64,000 bases of DNA, taken from assembly GCA_017416145.1 (NCBI GenBank), contig JAFQDD010000011.1, forward strand, positions 124,001 through 188,000. Reading direction: 5' to 3'. Source of the DNA: Spirochaetaceae bacterium (GTDB lineage: Bacteria > Spirochaetota > Spirochaetia > Treponematales > Treponemataceae). This document shows positions 25,283-33,188 of this stretch, in pieces (the first letter of the stretch is position 1; each line of letters opens with the position of its first letter). Under the pieces are notes generated by a model, which was given only the letters and a program-made list of their open reading frames with translations, searched no databases and was not told where the DNA came from. The position numbers were made by a program, and so were the translations under genes.

Positions 25283-25320
25283 CGTCAAAATTTATTTTAA
25301 GTGCGTGAGGGGATAATTCC
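25283..25320 (-). repeat. Right terminal inverted repeat
   Basis: Read on the minus strand it starts CGGAATTATCCCCTCA, has CG in place of AA at the next two bases, continues CACTTAAAA and reaches TTTTGAC. It matches the left end apart from those bases and one small length difference. Confidence 0.85.
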
Positions 25321-25328
25321 GAGTTTCC
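25321..25328. repeat. Target site duplication, right
   Basis: AGTTTCCT, identical to 21927-21934. Confidence 0.9.
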
Positions 25329-25339
25329 TTAATACTCTT

Positions 25340-25412
25340 ACTGAGCTACACAGGATTCGCCGGTCTGAGCCATCGAATCCTGTAAGATGTTTTTATGCTT
25401 TCTTATTGCTTT
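25340..25412 (-). repeat. tRNA-Lys 3'-end-derived unit B
   Basis: The same hairpin (ACAGGATTCG / CGAATCCTGT) plus tRNA 3' end as in unit A, with a few differences in the loop. It lies between terminator hairpins, one of which is split by the transposon. Confidence 0.75.
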
Positions 25413-25414
25413 AA

Positions 25415-25450
25415 ACAAAAAAAGAGTAACCAGTTTTCTGATTACTCTTA
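25415..25450 (-). terminator. Terminator hairpin between units C and B
   Basis: GAGTAACCAG pairs with CTGATTACTC apart from one wobble, with a T-run on the minus strand. It has the same layout as the hairpin directly downstream of tRNA-Lys. Confidence 0.75.
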
Positions 25451-25570
25451 CTGAGCTACACAGGATTCGCCGATCTGAATCGGCCGCCTTGAACAAAATC
25501 CTCCGCACTGCTCGGATTTTGTTCTTCGGATCGAATCCTGTAAGATGTTTTTATGCTTTCTTACTGTCTT
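25451..25570 (-). repeat. tRNA-Lys 3'-end-derived unit C with nested hairpin
   Basis: Like units A and B, but the loop of the hairpin contains about 50 extra bases with their own perfect 11-bp stem (GAACAAAATCC / GGATTTTGTTC). The extra segment is GC-richer than the surroundings. Confidence 0.7.
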
Positions 25571-25574
25571 TAAA

Positions 25575-25610
25575 CAAAAAAAAGAGTATCAAGTTTTCTT
25601 GATACTCTTA
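25575..25610 (-). terminator. Terminator of tRNA-Lys
   Basis: AAGAGTATCAAG pairs perfectly with CTTGATACTCTT around a four-base loop, with a T-run on the minus strand, directly downstream of the tRNA. Confidence 0.85.
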
Positions 25611-25611
25611 C

Positions 25612-25684
25612 TGAGCTACACAGGATTCGAACCTGTGACCCACGCCTTAAAAGGGCGTTGCTCTACCTACTGAGCTAGTAGCCC
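25612..25684 (-). tRNA. tRNA-Lys (UUU)
   Basis: The 73-base cloverleaf has acceptor stem GGGCTAC / GTAGCTC (one G-U pair) and discriminator A. The anticodon loop is CTTTTAA, giving UUU between the stems ACGCC / GGCGT. The T-arm is ACAGG-TTCGAAT-CCTGT. CCA is not encoded. It is transcribed on the minus strand and followed by a hairpin terminator and then three units that repeat its 3' end. Confidence 0.95.
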
Positions 25685-25783
25685 ATGATTCATTTCTGAA
25701 TGTTTAAATAGAATACATATTTTCAAAAAAAAAGTCAATATGAAAAGAGCAAATATAGTTAAAATATTTGCTTTTTTAGGATA

Positions 25784-27811
25784 TTAGAACCGCTTTTTTT
25801 TGTATAAAGATGCGTTGCTGGTTTTTTCGTCAGAGCGGCGTTCAAAACCTGGAAGTCCGTCTTTTCGGCGGCGGTCTTTTGGAATTGAGTTTTTATCAGA
25901 TTTTCCTTCTTTGCCACCTCGTCCTTTTGTTTCTCGACTTCCTCTTTCGCTTCTGTCTCCACGGTCAAAACGGGAGTTTCTGTCTCTACCGTTTCTATCT
26001 CGTCCGCCTCTGTCTCGGCCTTTGCCGCCTCTACCACCACGGCTTTCCTTTTCAAAACTGTCTCCAGATTTTGAATCCACGTGCATGTGAGGGAGGCTTC
26101 TGTCTTTTTTTGCTCGTTCAAGCAATTCCTTTCCAGCGTTGTATGGAAGGCTTACTAAAGAGAAAGTGTCTGCAACTTCAATGCGGTCAACCATGCGACC
26201 AGCAATGTGAAGAAGGCTACTAAAATAAGAAGCAATTTCTCTTGCGTTAAAACCATCTCGGCGACCAAGTTGCACGTAAATGCGAATTTGCTTTCCTTGA
26301 TTGAAGGTTTTTAGTGGTGTAATAGAGCCATAACGAGCTGGATCTAACTGGCGACCAAAATAAATCTGCAAAACTCTTGCAACCATGTTTTCTGGAGTGT
26401 CTGCTTTGCAAAGTTCTTCTGCAAGACTAGCATATTCTTTTCTGATTTTTGGAAGTTCAACTTCTTCTGTTTTTGAAACAGTTTGATTTTCAACTTGATT
26501 ATCAACTTCTGTTCCATCTTCCAAAAGAGAATTCACTTCTTCTTCAACAGTTTCTGTGAAAAGAGGTTTTTCTTCTTTAATACCGATTTTTGCTTTAAAA
26601 TCAGCGAATATTCTTTCTTTTTTTACAGCAAGAACTTCATCAACTGAAGGAATTTTATCTTCGATTAGGTCGCCCTTTGTGGATTTTTTTGCAACTTGTT
26701 TTAAATATTCCACTCGGCGACGTTCTTCTGGGCGAACTAGGGTAAAGGCTAAACCTTTTGCACCAGCTCGGCCTGTACGACCAATTCTGTGAACGTAAGT
26801 TGGACCGTCATAAGGAATAGCGTAGTTTACAACGTGGGTTAAACCCTCAATATCAATTCCACGGGCAGCTACATCTGTTGCCACCAAAATCCGTGTTTTT
26901 TTACTTCGGAAACGAGCTAAAATCTTTTCTCGCTGTGCTTGTGGAATATCTCCGTGAAGGGCAGCAACTTCGTATCCTCTTTCGTCAAGTTGTTTTGAAA
27001 CAGAGTCAGCATCGGATTTTGTTTGGGTAAAAACCAGTCCGTAAAAATCTGGTGATAAATCAATTAAGCGAACTAGGGCTTCTATTTTTTCGTATTCTCG
27101 CACAACCCAATAATGTTGCTCTGTTAAAAGTGGTTCTTCTGGCTTTGTTTCTTCTTCTACAACTTCGTATTCGCCCATAAAATTTGCAGCAATTTGCAAA
27201 ATCTCTTTTGGCATAGTGGCAGAAAAAAGCAAAATTCGGCTATCTGGGTTTGCATTTTGGAAAATATTTTCAATATCTTCACGGAATCCCATATCAAGCA
27301 TTTCATCAGCTTCGTCTAAAATGAAATAACTGATTTTATCAAGTTTTAAAGTGCCTCTTTCAATGTGGTCTTTTACGCGACCTGGAGTACCAACAACAAT
27401 TTCCACGCCTTTTTTCAATTCTTTTAGCTGAGTTCCCATGGAAGCTCCACCGTAAACAGCTGTTAAACGTGGAAATTTGCCAGTTGCAAAGGATTCTATC
27501 TCTCTACAAACTTGCATACAAAGTTCACGAGTTGGAGTTAGGATAAGTGCTTGAGGATATCCGCAATCGCTACGGATTTTTTGAACAAGAGGCAAACCGA
27601 AAGCGGCAGTTTTTCCAGTTCCGGTTCTTGCCTTGGCGATAATGTTTGCATCCCCGTCTAAAAGACGTGGAATTGCTAAGATTTGGATTGGGGTTGGATT
27701 TTCAAAGCCTTTGGCTTCAACAGCCTGTAGGGTCGCTTCGTCTAACCCTAAATCTTCAAATGAAATTTCCTCATTTGTGATTTCTTCGTTAAGAGTTTCG
27801 TTTTCGTCCAT
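25784..27811 (-). CDS. DEAD-box RNA helicase (DeaD/CsdA type)
   Basis: A 675-residue ATP-dependent RNA helicase, probably for ribosome assembly or RNA decay. Motifs in order: Q motif (FENPTPIQ), I (ARTGTGKT), Ia (PTRELCMQ), II (DEAD), III (SAT), IV-V (ATDVAARGID) and VI (HRIGRTGRAG). A DbpA-like RNA-binding domain follows at about 475-560. The last 90 residues are rich in Arg and Gly (RGGRGGKGRDRGGRD-type). The start at 27811 is chosen because AAGGAAATA precedes it; the 16 further codons look non-coding. It lies downstream of the MATE gene on the same strand, with a 130-base gap. Confidence 0.94.
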   Translation of the reverse strand: MDENETLNEEITNEEISFEDLGLDEATLQAVEAKGFENPTPIQILAIPRLLDGDANIIAKARTGTGKTAAFGLPLVQKIRSDCGYPQALILTPTRELCMQVCREIESFATGKFPRLTAVYGGASMGTQLKELKKGVEIVVGTPGRVKDHIERGTLKLDKISYFILDEADEMLDMGFREDIENIFQNANPDSRILLFSATMPKEILQIAANFMGEYEVVEEETKPEEPLLTEQHYWVVREYEKIEALVRLIDLSPDFYGLVFTQTKSDADSVSKQLDERGYEVAALHGDIPQAQREKILARFRSKKTRILVATDVAARGIDIEGLTHVVNYAIPYDGPTYVHRIGRTGRAGAKGLAFTLVRPEERRRVEYLKQVAKKSTKGDLIEDKIPSVDEVLAVKKERIFADFKAKIGIKEEKPLFTETVEEEVNSLLEDGTEVDNQVENQTVSKTEEVELPKIRKEYASLAEELCKADTPENMVARVLQIYFGRQLDPARYGSITPLKTFNQGKQIRIYVQLGRRDGFNAREIASYFSSLLHIAGRMVDRIEVADTFSLVSLPYNAGKELLERAKKDRSLPHMHVDSKSGDSFEKESRGGRGGKGRDRGGRDRNGRDRNSRFDRGDRSERGSRETKGRGGKEGKSDKNSIPKDRRRKDGLPGFERRSDEKTSNASLYKKKRF

Positions 27812-27941
27812 TATTTCCTTCCGATAGCATGTGCTTTGCCATCTTTTAGTAAAACACATACTCTAAAGAAAACCTTGGCGTTGACATGCGATATTTTCAA
27901 CAGAATATCATAAAAGGGTAGTCTATTCAAGAGAAAGTAAA

Positions 27942-29276
27942 TCAGTTGATTTTATCTTTTCCCTGAGTAATTCTTTTGAGTTTCAAGGCATTGATGATAC
28001 AGCGAACAAATTCATCTGAAAGAACGGCCAAAAATACACCTGTGATTCCAGTTTTAAAACCAAACACAAATAGGGCTGCCATTCCTGTGATAAAACAAGT
28101 ACCAAATAATTGAGTACCTAACATCCATTTTGTGTTGCCGTAGCCACGGATTCCAGAACCAACAATAATATTTCCAGATTTTGGGAATAGGTTAATACTT
28201 ACGATTGCAAGATAGGTTACAGCCGCAGCGATTATAGTTTTGTCTTGGGTGAAAAGGCTCATTATTTGTTTTGGGAAAAGCATAAAAATTCCTAGGCAGA
28301 GAGTTGCAATTCCCATAGACCAGAAAAATGATGTAACAACGATTTTTTTCATTTGCTTTAAATCGCCTTTTCCAGTTTCCCTTCCCGCTAAAGTTAGGGT
28401 GGCTTGTCCTAAAGCCCCAAAAACACAAACTGGAATAACTTCGATACCAAAAACAATTGTGTAAACTCCAGCGGCTGTGGCACTAATTGTATTTAGGATT
28501 CTAATAAGCATAATATTTCCAAAATTCCAAGCAAAGTCTTCTGCCGCAGAAGGAATTCCCAGTTTCAATCCTTGTAAAAAAGGAAGAGGTTTTGCCTGAA
28601 TAATTTGTTTCATAGTTGGTTTTGAAATTAAATCTTGTTTTTTTATAACAGCAAATATTAAAACAAAACCTCCGATGTATTCAGCAATAGTTGTTGCAAG
28701 GGCAGCACCTTTTACGCCCATTTCTGGGAATCCACAATTTCCAAAAATTAAAGTCCAATCTAGAAAAATATTTAGCCCAGCACGAATAATTCCAGATATT
28801 ACAAGCGGACGAGTATATCCAGAAGTTTGGAGCAAAACATTGATAGAAGAACCTAAGCCTGTTATCAAAAAAATCGGAGCATAAAAAACAGTGTAATCAA
28901 TACTAGCCTGTATTACAGAGTCAGCAACGCCCATAGCTTTGTAAACAATTGGAGAACAAAAAGTCCAAAATATGAACAGAATGATAGCAGCAACATTATT
29001 AAACTTGAAAGTTGAAGCAGAATATTCGATGACTTTTTCTTTATTTCCTGCTCCGATTGCTTGACTAATCAAAATCGTAGAGCCAGTTGCGATTGTAAAA
29101 ACCATAGACATAGTTGTCCACATTGGAGTAGTGGCATTTCCTACAGCACTCATATAAATTACATCTAGTCGACCAAGAAAAATTCTATCGATTAGCATCT
29201 GAAATTGAGCGATTAAGTTGCTAAGCATTATTGGTAGAGCAATTTTTATTAAATCTTTTTTATAGCTTGAAGTCAT
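27942..29276 (-). CDS. MATE family efflux transporter
   Basis: A 444-residue inner-membrane protein with about twelve hydrophobic segments in two halves, as in MatE proteins. MATE transporters export cationic compounds in exchange for Na+ or H+. Typical family blocks include LPIMLSNLIAQFQMLIDRIFLG at the N-terminus and AIGAGNKEKV after the second helix. The substrate is unknown. The start has the usual position; AGAGGGAAGAA lies just upstream on the minus strand. Confidence 0.92.
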   Translation of the reverse strand: MTSSYKKDLIKIALPIMLSNLIAQFQMLIDRIFLGRLDVIYMSAVGNATTPMWTTMSMVFTIATGSTILISQAIGAGNKEKVIEYSASTFKFNNVAAIILFIFWTFCSPIVYKAMGVADSVIQASIDYTVFYAPIFLITGLGSSINVLLQTSGYTRPLVISGIIRAGLNIFLDWTLIFGNCGFPEMGVKGAALATTIAEYIGGFVLIFAVIKKQDLISKPTMKQIIQAKPLPFLQGLKLGIPSAAEDFAWNFGNIMLIRILNTISATAAGVYTIVFGIEVIPVCVFGALGQATLTLAGRETGKGDLKQMKKIVVTSFFWSMGIATLCLGIFMLFPKQIMSLFTQDKTIIAAAVTYLAIVSINLFPKSGNIIVGSGIRGYGNTKWMLGTQLFGTCFITGMAALFVFGFKTGITGVFLAVLSDEFVRCIINALKLKRITQGKDKIN

Positions 29277-29377
29277 TTCTTCCCTCTTGTAGATAATAAT
29301 TTTCTATATCACTAGAAAAAATAAATGTCAATGAGAATAATAATTTGCAAAAGTAATATAAAGTTGGAATATAAAAA

Positions 29378-29767
29378 TTATTTTTCGATTCGTTTCATTT
29401 CGATATTTAAAGCACCGATTGATAAGAGCAATTCTTGAAGAGAAAAAATCAAAGAAATAAAAAGTAAAACAAGACTAATTCCAAAGGCAATTTCTGCAAA
29501 AGTTTGTTGGGATATAAAAATGAAAAACATACTGATTACACAAAGTAAAAAACTTAATATTGCAGAAATTTGTGAATATTTTATAACTTTTAATCTCGTT
29601 TTGAAGTTTTTGATTTGACCCAAGAGTTTTTCATCTTTTGTACTTTCGTAAAGTGATATTTGACTTCTAATCAAATTTGCCAAGGCTAAAAATCGATTTG
29701 TGTGAGCCATCATAAAAAGAGAAATTGCTGAAAATAAAAGAGCTGGTGTGCTAAAACTAAAATCCAT
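29378..29767 (-). CDS. DUF2721-like small membrane protein
   Basis: A 129-residue membrane protein with an N-terminal hydrophobic segment (FSTPALLFSAISLFMMAH), a conserved polar region with NRFLALANLIR, and two C-terminal hydrophobic segments. This is the layout of the DUF2721 family, whose function is not known. The ATG at 29767 is chosen because AAAGGATAT lies upstream; the 25 extra codons are AT-rich and implausible. It is encoded on its own between the MATE gene and the divergent metY. Confidence 0.75.
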   Translation of the reverse strand: MDFSFSTPALLFSAISLFMMAHTNRFLALANLIRSQISLYESTKDEKLLGQIKNFKTRLKVIKYSQISAILSFLLCVISMFFIFISQQTFAEIAFGISLVLLFISLIFSLQELLLSIGALNIEMKRIEK

Positions 29768-29915
29768 AAGTATATCCTTTTTTTTATAATTTATAATTTT
29801 TACCACACTTTTACAAGAAAAATCTTTTCTAAATCCTTTCAAATACTTGAATAAGAAAATGTAAACAAGTTAAAATTAAAAAAATACTTTTTCAAAAAAG
29901 GAGACTTTTGAAAAA

Positions 29916-31199
29916 ATGAAAAAAGAAACAGAATGTTTACACGCAGGATACACACCTGGAAATGGGGATCCTCGGGTTATGCCAATTGTACAAAGTACAA
30001 CTTATACTTTTAATTCAACAGAACATATTGCAGATATTTTTGATGATCCTACAAAAGGATTGATTTATTCTCGTTTTGCAAATCCAACTTGTGATGCTGT
30101 AGAAAAAAAGATTGCGGCTTTAGAAGGTGGAGTTGCAGCAATGCTTACATCAAGTGGACAAGCTGCCAGTTTGCTTTCAATCTTAAACCTTTGTTCAGCT
30201 GGGGACAGTTTTATTTCTACTGCCACAATTTACGGCGGAACAATTAACCTTTTTGGATTTACCTTAAAAAAACTTGGAATCGAGTGTATTTGGGTTGATG
30301 GAAATGCTTCTGAAGAAGAAATCCAAAAAGCCTTTAAACCAAACACAAAAGCTGTTTTTGGTGAAACTCTTGCAAATCCAGCTTTGCATGTGTGTGATAT
30401 TGAAAAATTAGCAAATATTGCTCACAAAAACCACGTGCCTTTTATTATCGACAACACATTCCCAACTCCAATTTTGTGTCGTCCAATTGAATTTGGAGCA
30501 GATATTGTTATTCATTCTACAACAAAATATATGGACGGTCATGCTGTGCAAGGTGGCGGTGTAATTGTTGATTCTGGAAAGTTTGATTGGAAGGCTGCTT
30601 ACGAAAAAACTGGCAAATTTGCAGATTTTGTAGAACCAGACGAAAGTTATCACGGTTTACGATATGTGGAAAAATACGGAAATCTAGCTTATATCTTAAA
30701 AGCTCGTATGCAGTTGATGAGAGATTTTGGTTGTTACCCTGCTGCTCACAGTGCATTTTTGTTAAATCTTGGGCTTGAAACTCTAGCTGTTCGTATGAAG
30801 CAATATTGTGAAAATGCTAAAAAAGTTGCAGAATATTTTGCTTCGCGCACAGATAAAATCGAAAAAGTTAGTTATCCAGGTCTTGAGAGCGACAAATACT
30901 ACGAACTTGGTAAAAAATATATGAAAGACGGCTGCTCTGGCGTTATCAGTATTTCTATTAAGGGTGGAAGAAGTGCTGCTGTTCGCTTTATGGATAGCTT
31001 GAAACTTGCTTCAAATGTGGTTCACGTTGCGGATATTAGAACTTGTGTTCTTCACCCAGCAGCAGAAACTCACCGTCAGCTAACAGACGAACAACTTGTT
31101 GCAGCCGGTATCGACGGCGGAATGATTCGCTTTAGTACAGGCTTGGAAAACATCGACGACATTCTAGAAGATGTAAAACAAGCATTGGATGCAGTGTAA
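29916..31199 (+). CDS. metY: O-acetylhomoserine sulfhydrylase (MetY)
   Basis: The 427-residue PLP enzyme belongs to the Cys/Met metabolism family. The PLP-binding lysine is in HSTTKYMDGHA at about residue 207. The length and the N-terminal ETECLHAGYTP fit O-acetylhomoserine aminocarboxypropyltransferase, which forms homocysteine from O-acetylhomoserine and sulfide. A methionine gamma-lyase has the same fold and cannot be fully excluded, but the acetyl-type metA in the same window supports the biosynthetic role. GGAG lies 13 bases upstream of the ATG. A structured repeat follows the stop directly. Confidence 0.9.
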   Translation: MKKETECLHAGYTPGNGDPRVMPIVQSTTYTFNSTEHIADIFDDPTKGLIYSRFANPTCDAVEKKIAALEGGVAAMLTSSGQAASLLSILNLCSAGDSFISTATIYGGTINLFGFTLKKLGIECIWVDGNASEEEIQKAFKPNTKAVFGETLANPALHVCDIEKLANIAHKNHVPFIIDNTFPTPILCRPIEFGADIVIHSTTKYMDGHAVQGGGVIVDSGKFDWKAAYEKTGKFADFVEPDESYHGLRYVEKYGNLAYILKARMQLMRDFGCYPAAHSAFLLNLGLETLAVRMKQYCENAKKVAEYFASRTDKIEKVSYPGLESDKYYELGKKYMKDGCSGVISISIKGGRSAAVRFMDSLKLASNVVHVADIRTCVLHPAAETHRQLTDEQLVAAGIDGGMIRFSTGLENIDDILEDVKQALDAV

Positions 31200-31200
31200 T

Positions 31201-31270
31201 TTTTGGGGGAGGAAAACCATACTTTTCGATGCGTAGTTTTTCCTCCCCCAAACCCCCACCTTTCCTTGCA
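31201..31270. repeat. Dispersed hairpin repeat, copy 2
   Basis: GGGGGAGGAAAACC faces GTTTTTCCTCCCCC, followed by CCCCCACCTTTCCTTG, exactly as in the copy at 938-1010. A second hairpin (AAAGGG-AGAA-CCCTTT) and GGAAACCCC complete the unit. It begins one base after the metY stop. Confidence 0.7.
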
Positions 31271-31333
31271 CGACCAAAGGGAGAACCCTTTGGAAACCCC
31301 AAAGTGAAGTTTGATAAATAGGGGATTGAATTT

Positions 31334-31359
31334 CTAGAATTTTCTAGCGAAAATTCTAG
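31334..31359. repeat. Perfect inverted repeat at the end of the yihY-type gene
   Basis: CTAGAATTTTC / GAAAATTCTAG with a four-base loop. The TAG stop of the minus-strand gene lies inside it. There is no long T-run after it on either strand, so terminator function is uncertain. Confidence 0.5.
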
Positions 31360-32621
31360 TTTAGCTTAACTTTTGCTACGTTTTCTAGTAATCGCTGGGT
31401 AACTTTTGGGTTTGTTTGTAGCAAAGTTTGGAAATCTTCTTCTTTGATTTTTACCAGCTGTAAATCAGTTTTGGCTATAACAGTTGTTTCTCGGGGAATA
31501 TCTAAAAATGCAGAGACTTCTCCGAGAAAGGAGCCTGGGTTTGCGTATTCCACGTGATTATTTTTCACAATTTCTGCAAATCCCGACACAATATAAAAAA
31601 CATCACTTCCTTGACTTCCAGCCTCGTAAATTTGTTGTCCTTTTTCAATGTGGATGACATTTCCTTTTCTGTTTACCAATTTTGAAGGTTTTATAAACAA
31701 AAATCGCTTAATTCGGGCGAAAAAACTTTGGCTTTCTCGTTTTGGAAGAAGGTACAGTTCTCCTAAAAGCAAAGTTTCAAAAAATTGGCTAACGTAAATA
31801 AATTGGGCGAAAAACAAGAAAATTTGGAAAAAGATGAAGACTTCCAAAAGCAAAACAATTAAATTGCTTAAAACTCCGTAAACCAAATTGTAGCGACTCA
31901 TATTTAAAAATAATTTTAAAAATTTCTGAATTACAAAATATATTCCGCTTGAACAAAAGGCAGTGGATAAGCAAAGTTTAATGCTAGGTTTTGTTCCAGG
32001 AGCAAATCGATATGTAAAAAATGTGGCTAAAAACAGCAAAATATGAGGTCCGACTTTTACCAAAAATTGAATCAAATTTGTTTCTAAATCTGGAAAAACT
32101 CTAAAAAGATAGTTTGACCGAAAAAAGGGAGCGATAGTTACAAAAAGTGCTGTAATCGCCGAAAGTGAAAAAATAATTATGACTTCCCCGATAAATCCCC
32201 CCAAGGTAAAAAATAAGTTTTTACGAGAAGTTTGATTTTTGAAAATCTTGTGAAAAACTTGCATTACTGTAACGAAAAATCGTCTTGAAATCCAAAAAAT
32301 TGCAAAAACAGTGATAATTTCAAATATTCCGATTTTTTTAATTTCTAAAACAGAATCTGTAATGGTTTCGTATTGTTCTTTTGAAAGAAATCCTTGTAAG
32401 TATGGATAAAACTCTGCAAGAATATCTTGATTTGTATGCAAAACTCTAGTTAGCACGATTAAAATTAACAAAATAACTGGTAGTAAAGAAAATAAAAATC
32501 CAAAAGCACAAGATGAAGCACTTTGCAAAAGAGAATTGTCTACAAATAAATCCGAAGTTAGGAATATACTTTGAAAAAGAGTTCGTGAAGAAAAATTTTG
32601 TTGATTTTGTTTATTTTTCAT
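31356..32621 (-). CDS. YihY/BrkB membrane protein fused to a cyclic-nucleotide-binding domain
   Basis: A 421-residue inner-membrane protein. The first 300 residues carry five to six hydrophobic segments in the YihY/BrkB (formerly RNase BN-like) arrangement, with family blocks around FWISRRFF and YRFAPGT. Residues of about 330-420 form a cNMP-binding domain (IEKGQQIYEAGSQGSDVFYIVSG, then PGSFLGEVSAFLD). A ligand-sensing cytoplasmic tail on YihY is uncommon. The ATG at 32621 is chosen over the TTG at 32639; TATTAT lies seven bases before it with no ribosome-binding site. It is divergent from ndk, 69 bases away. Confidence 0.85.
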   Translation of the reverse strand: MKNKQNQQNFSSRTLFQSIFLTSDLFVDNSLLQSASSCAFGFLFSLLPVILLILIVLTRVLHTNQDILAEFYPYLQGFLSKEQYETITDSVLEIKKIGIFEIITVFAIFWISRRFFVTVMQVFHKIFKNQTSRKNLFFTLGGFIGEVIIIFSLSAITALFVTIAPFFRSNYLFRVFPDLETNLIQFLVKVGPHILLFLATFFTYRFAPGTKPSIKLCLSTAFCSSGIYFVIQKFLKLFLNMSRYNLVYGVLSNLIVLLLEVFIFFQIFLFFAQFIYVSQFFETLLLGELYLLPKRESQSFFARIKRFLFIKPSKLVNRKGNVIHIEKGQQIYEAGSQGSDVFYIVSGFAEIVKNNHVEYANPGSFLGEVSAFLDIPRETTVIAKTDLQLVKIKEEDFQTLLQTNPKVTQRLLENVAKVKLN

Positions 32622-32628
32622 ATCTTTT

Positions 32629-32634
32629 ATAATA
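32629..32634 (-). promoter_or_regulatory. -10 box seven bases before the yihY-type gene
   Basis: TATTAT on the minus strand with seven bases to the ATG. It faces away from the ndk promoter in the same 69-base gap. Confidence 0.45.
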
Positions 32635-32652
32635 TACAAATTAGATACAAAC

Positions 32653-32681
32653 TTGAATAGTATTTTACAATAAGTTATACT
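32653..32681 (+). promoter_or_regulatory. ndk promoter, leaderless geometry
   Basis: TTGAAT at 32653-32658 and TATACT at 32676-32681 are separated by 17 bases. The ATG of ndk follows nine bases after the -10 box, so transcription should start at or beside the A of the ATG. No Shine-Dalgarno is present. Confidence 0.65.
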
Positions 32682-32690
32682 AAGAGCATT

Positions 32691-33134
32691 ATGGAACGAA
32701 GTTTTGTTATGTTAAAACCTGGCGTTATCAATCGCCGAATTGTTGGAGAAGTTATTTCTCGTTTAGAAAAAAAAGGTCTAAAACTTGTAGGTATGAAGAT
32801 GATGAAAATCACTTCTGATTTAGCAGATAGACATTATGCAGAGCACAAGGATAAAAGTTTTTATAAGGATTTACAGACTTATATTACTTCTGGTCCTGTA
32901 GTTGCTATGGTTTTTGAAGCAGAAGACTGTGTTGCTTTAGTTAGAAAACTTGTGGGGGCTACAAAAGTAACTGAAGCTCAACCTGGAACAATTCGTGGAG
33001 ATTATGCTCTTCACACCAATCTAAATATTATCCACGCTTCAGATTCTCCAAAAAATGGAGAGAGAGAAATCAATCTATTTTTCAAGCCAGAAGAAATTAT
33101 TGATTGGAATGATCAAAGTTCAATTTGGTATTAG
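32691..33134 (+). CDS. ndk: Nucleoside diphosphate kinase
   Basis: A 147-residue enzyme that transfers phosphate between nucleoside tri- and diphosphates through a phospho-His. The active-site motif is IIHASDS, with His near residue 116, and the N-terminal RSFVMLKPGV is typical. The length is normal. gpsA and ffh follow on the same strand, so this may be the first gene of a housekeeping operon. Confidence 0.97.
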   Translation: MERSFVMLKPGVINRRIVGEVISRLEKKGLKLVGMKMMKITSDLADRHYAEHKDKSFYKDLQTYITSGPVVAMVFEAEDCVALVRKLVGATKVTEAQPGTIRGDYALHTNLNIIHASDSPKNGEREINLFFKPEEIIDWNDQSSIWY

Positions 33135-33188
33135 TACTTTCTAAAAGTACTTTTCCAAAGACTTATTTTCAAATATAAGGAAATGGAT

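Larger units (their letters stand above)
21935..25320. mobile_element. IS1595/ISXO2-type transposon derivative carrying a cassette array
   Basis: The 3,386-bp element has imperfect inverted ends. The left end starts CGGAATTATCCCCTCA, then CACTTAAAA and TTTTGAC; the complement of the right end reads the same blocks with small differences, about 38 bases in total. The target octamer AGTTTCCT is present on both sides. Joining the flanks restores a terminator hairpin (AGAGTATTAAG / CTTAATACTCT), so the insertion is in its loop. Inside are a truncated transposase gene, six copies of a 36-bp repeat and small unknown ORFs, all on the + strand. Without a full transposase it would need help in trans to move. 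Confidence 0.88.

Noticed and set aside
25784-26223. Several ORFs over the Arg/Gly-rich end of the helicase gene
   Set aside because: They are by-products of the low-complexity codons in the helicase tail and have no ribosome-binding sites.
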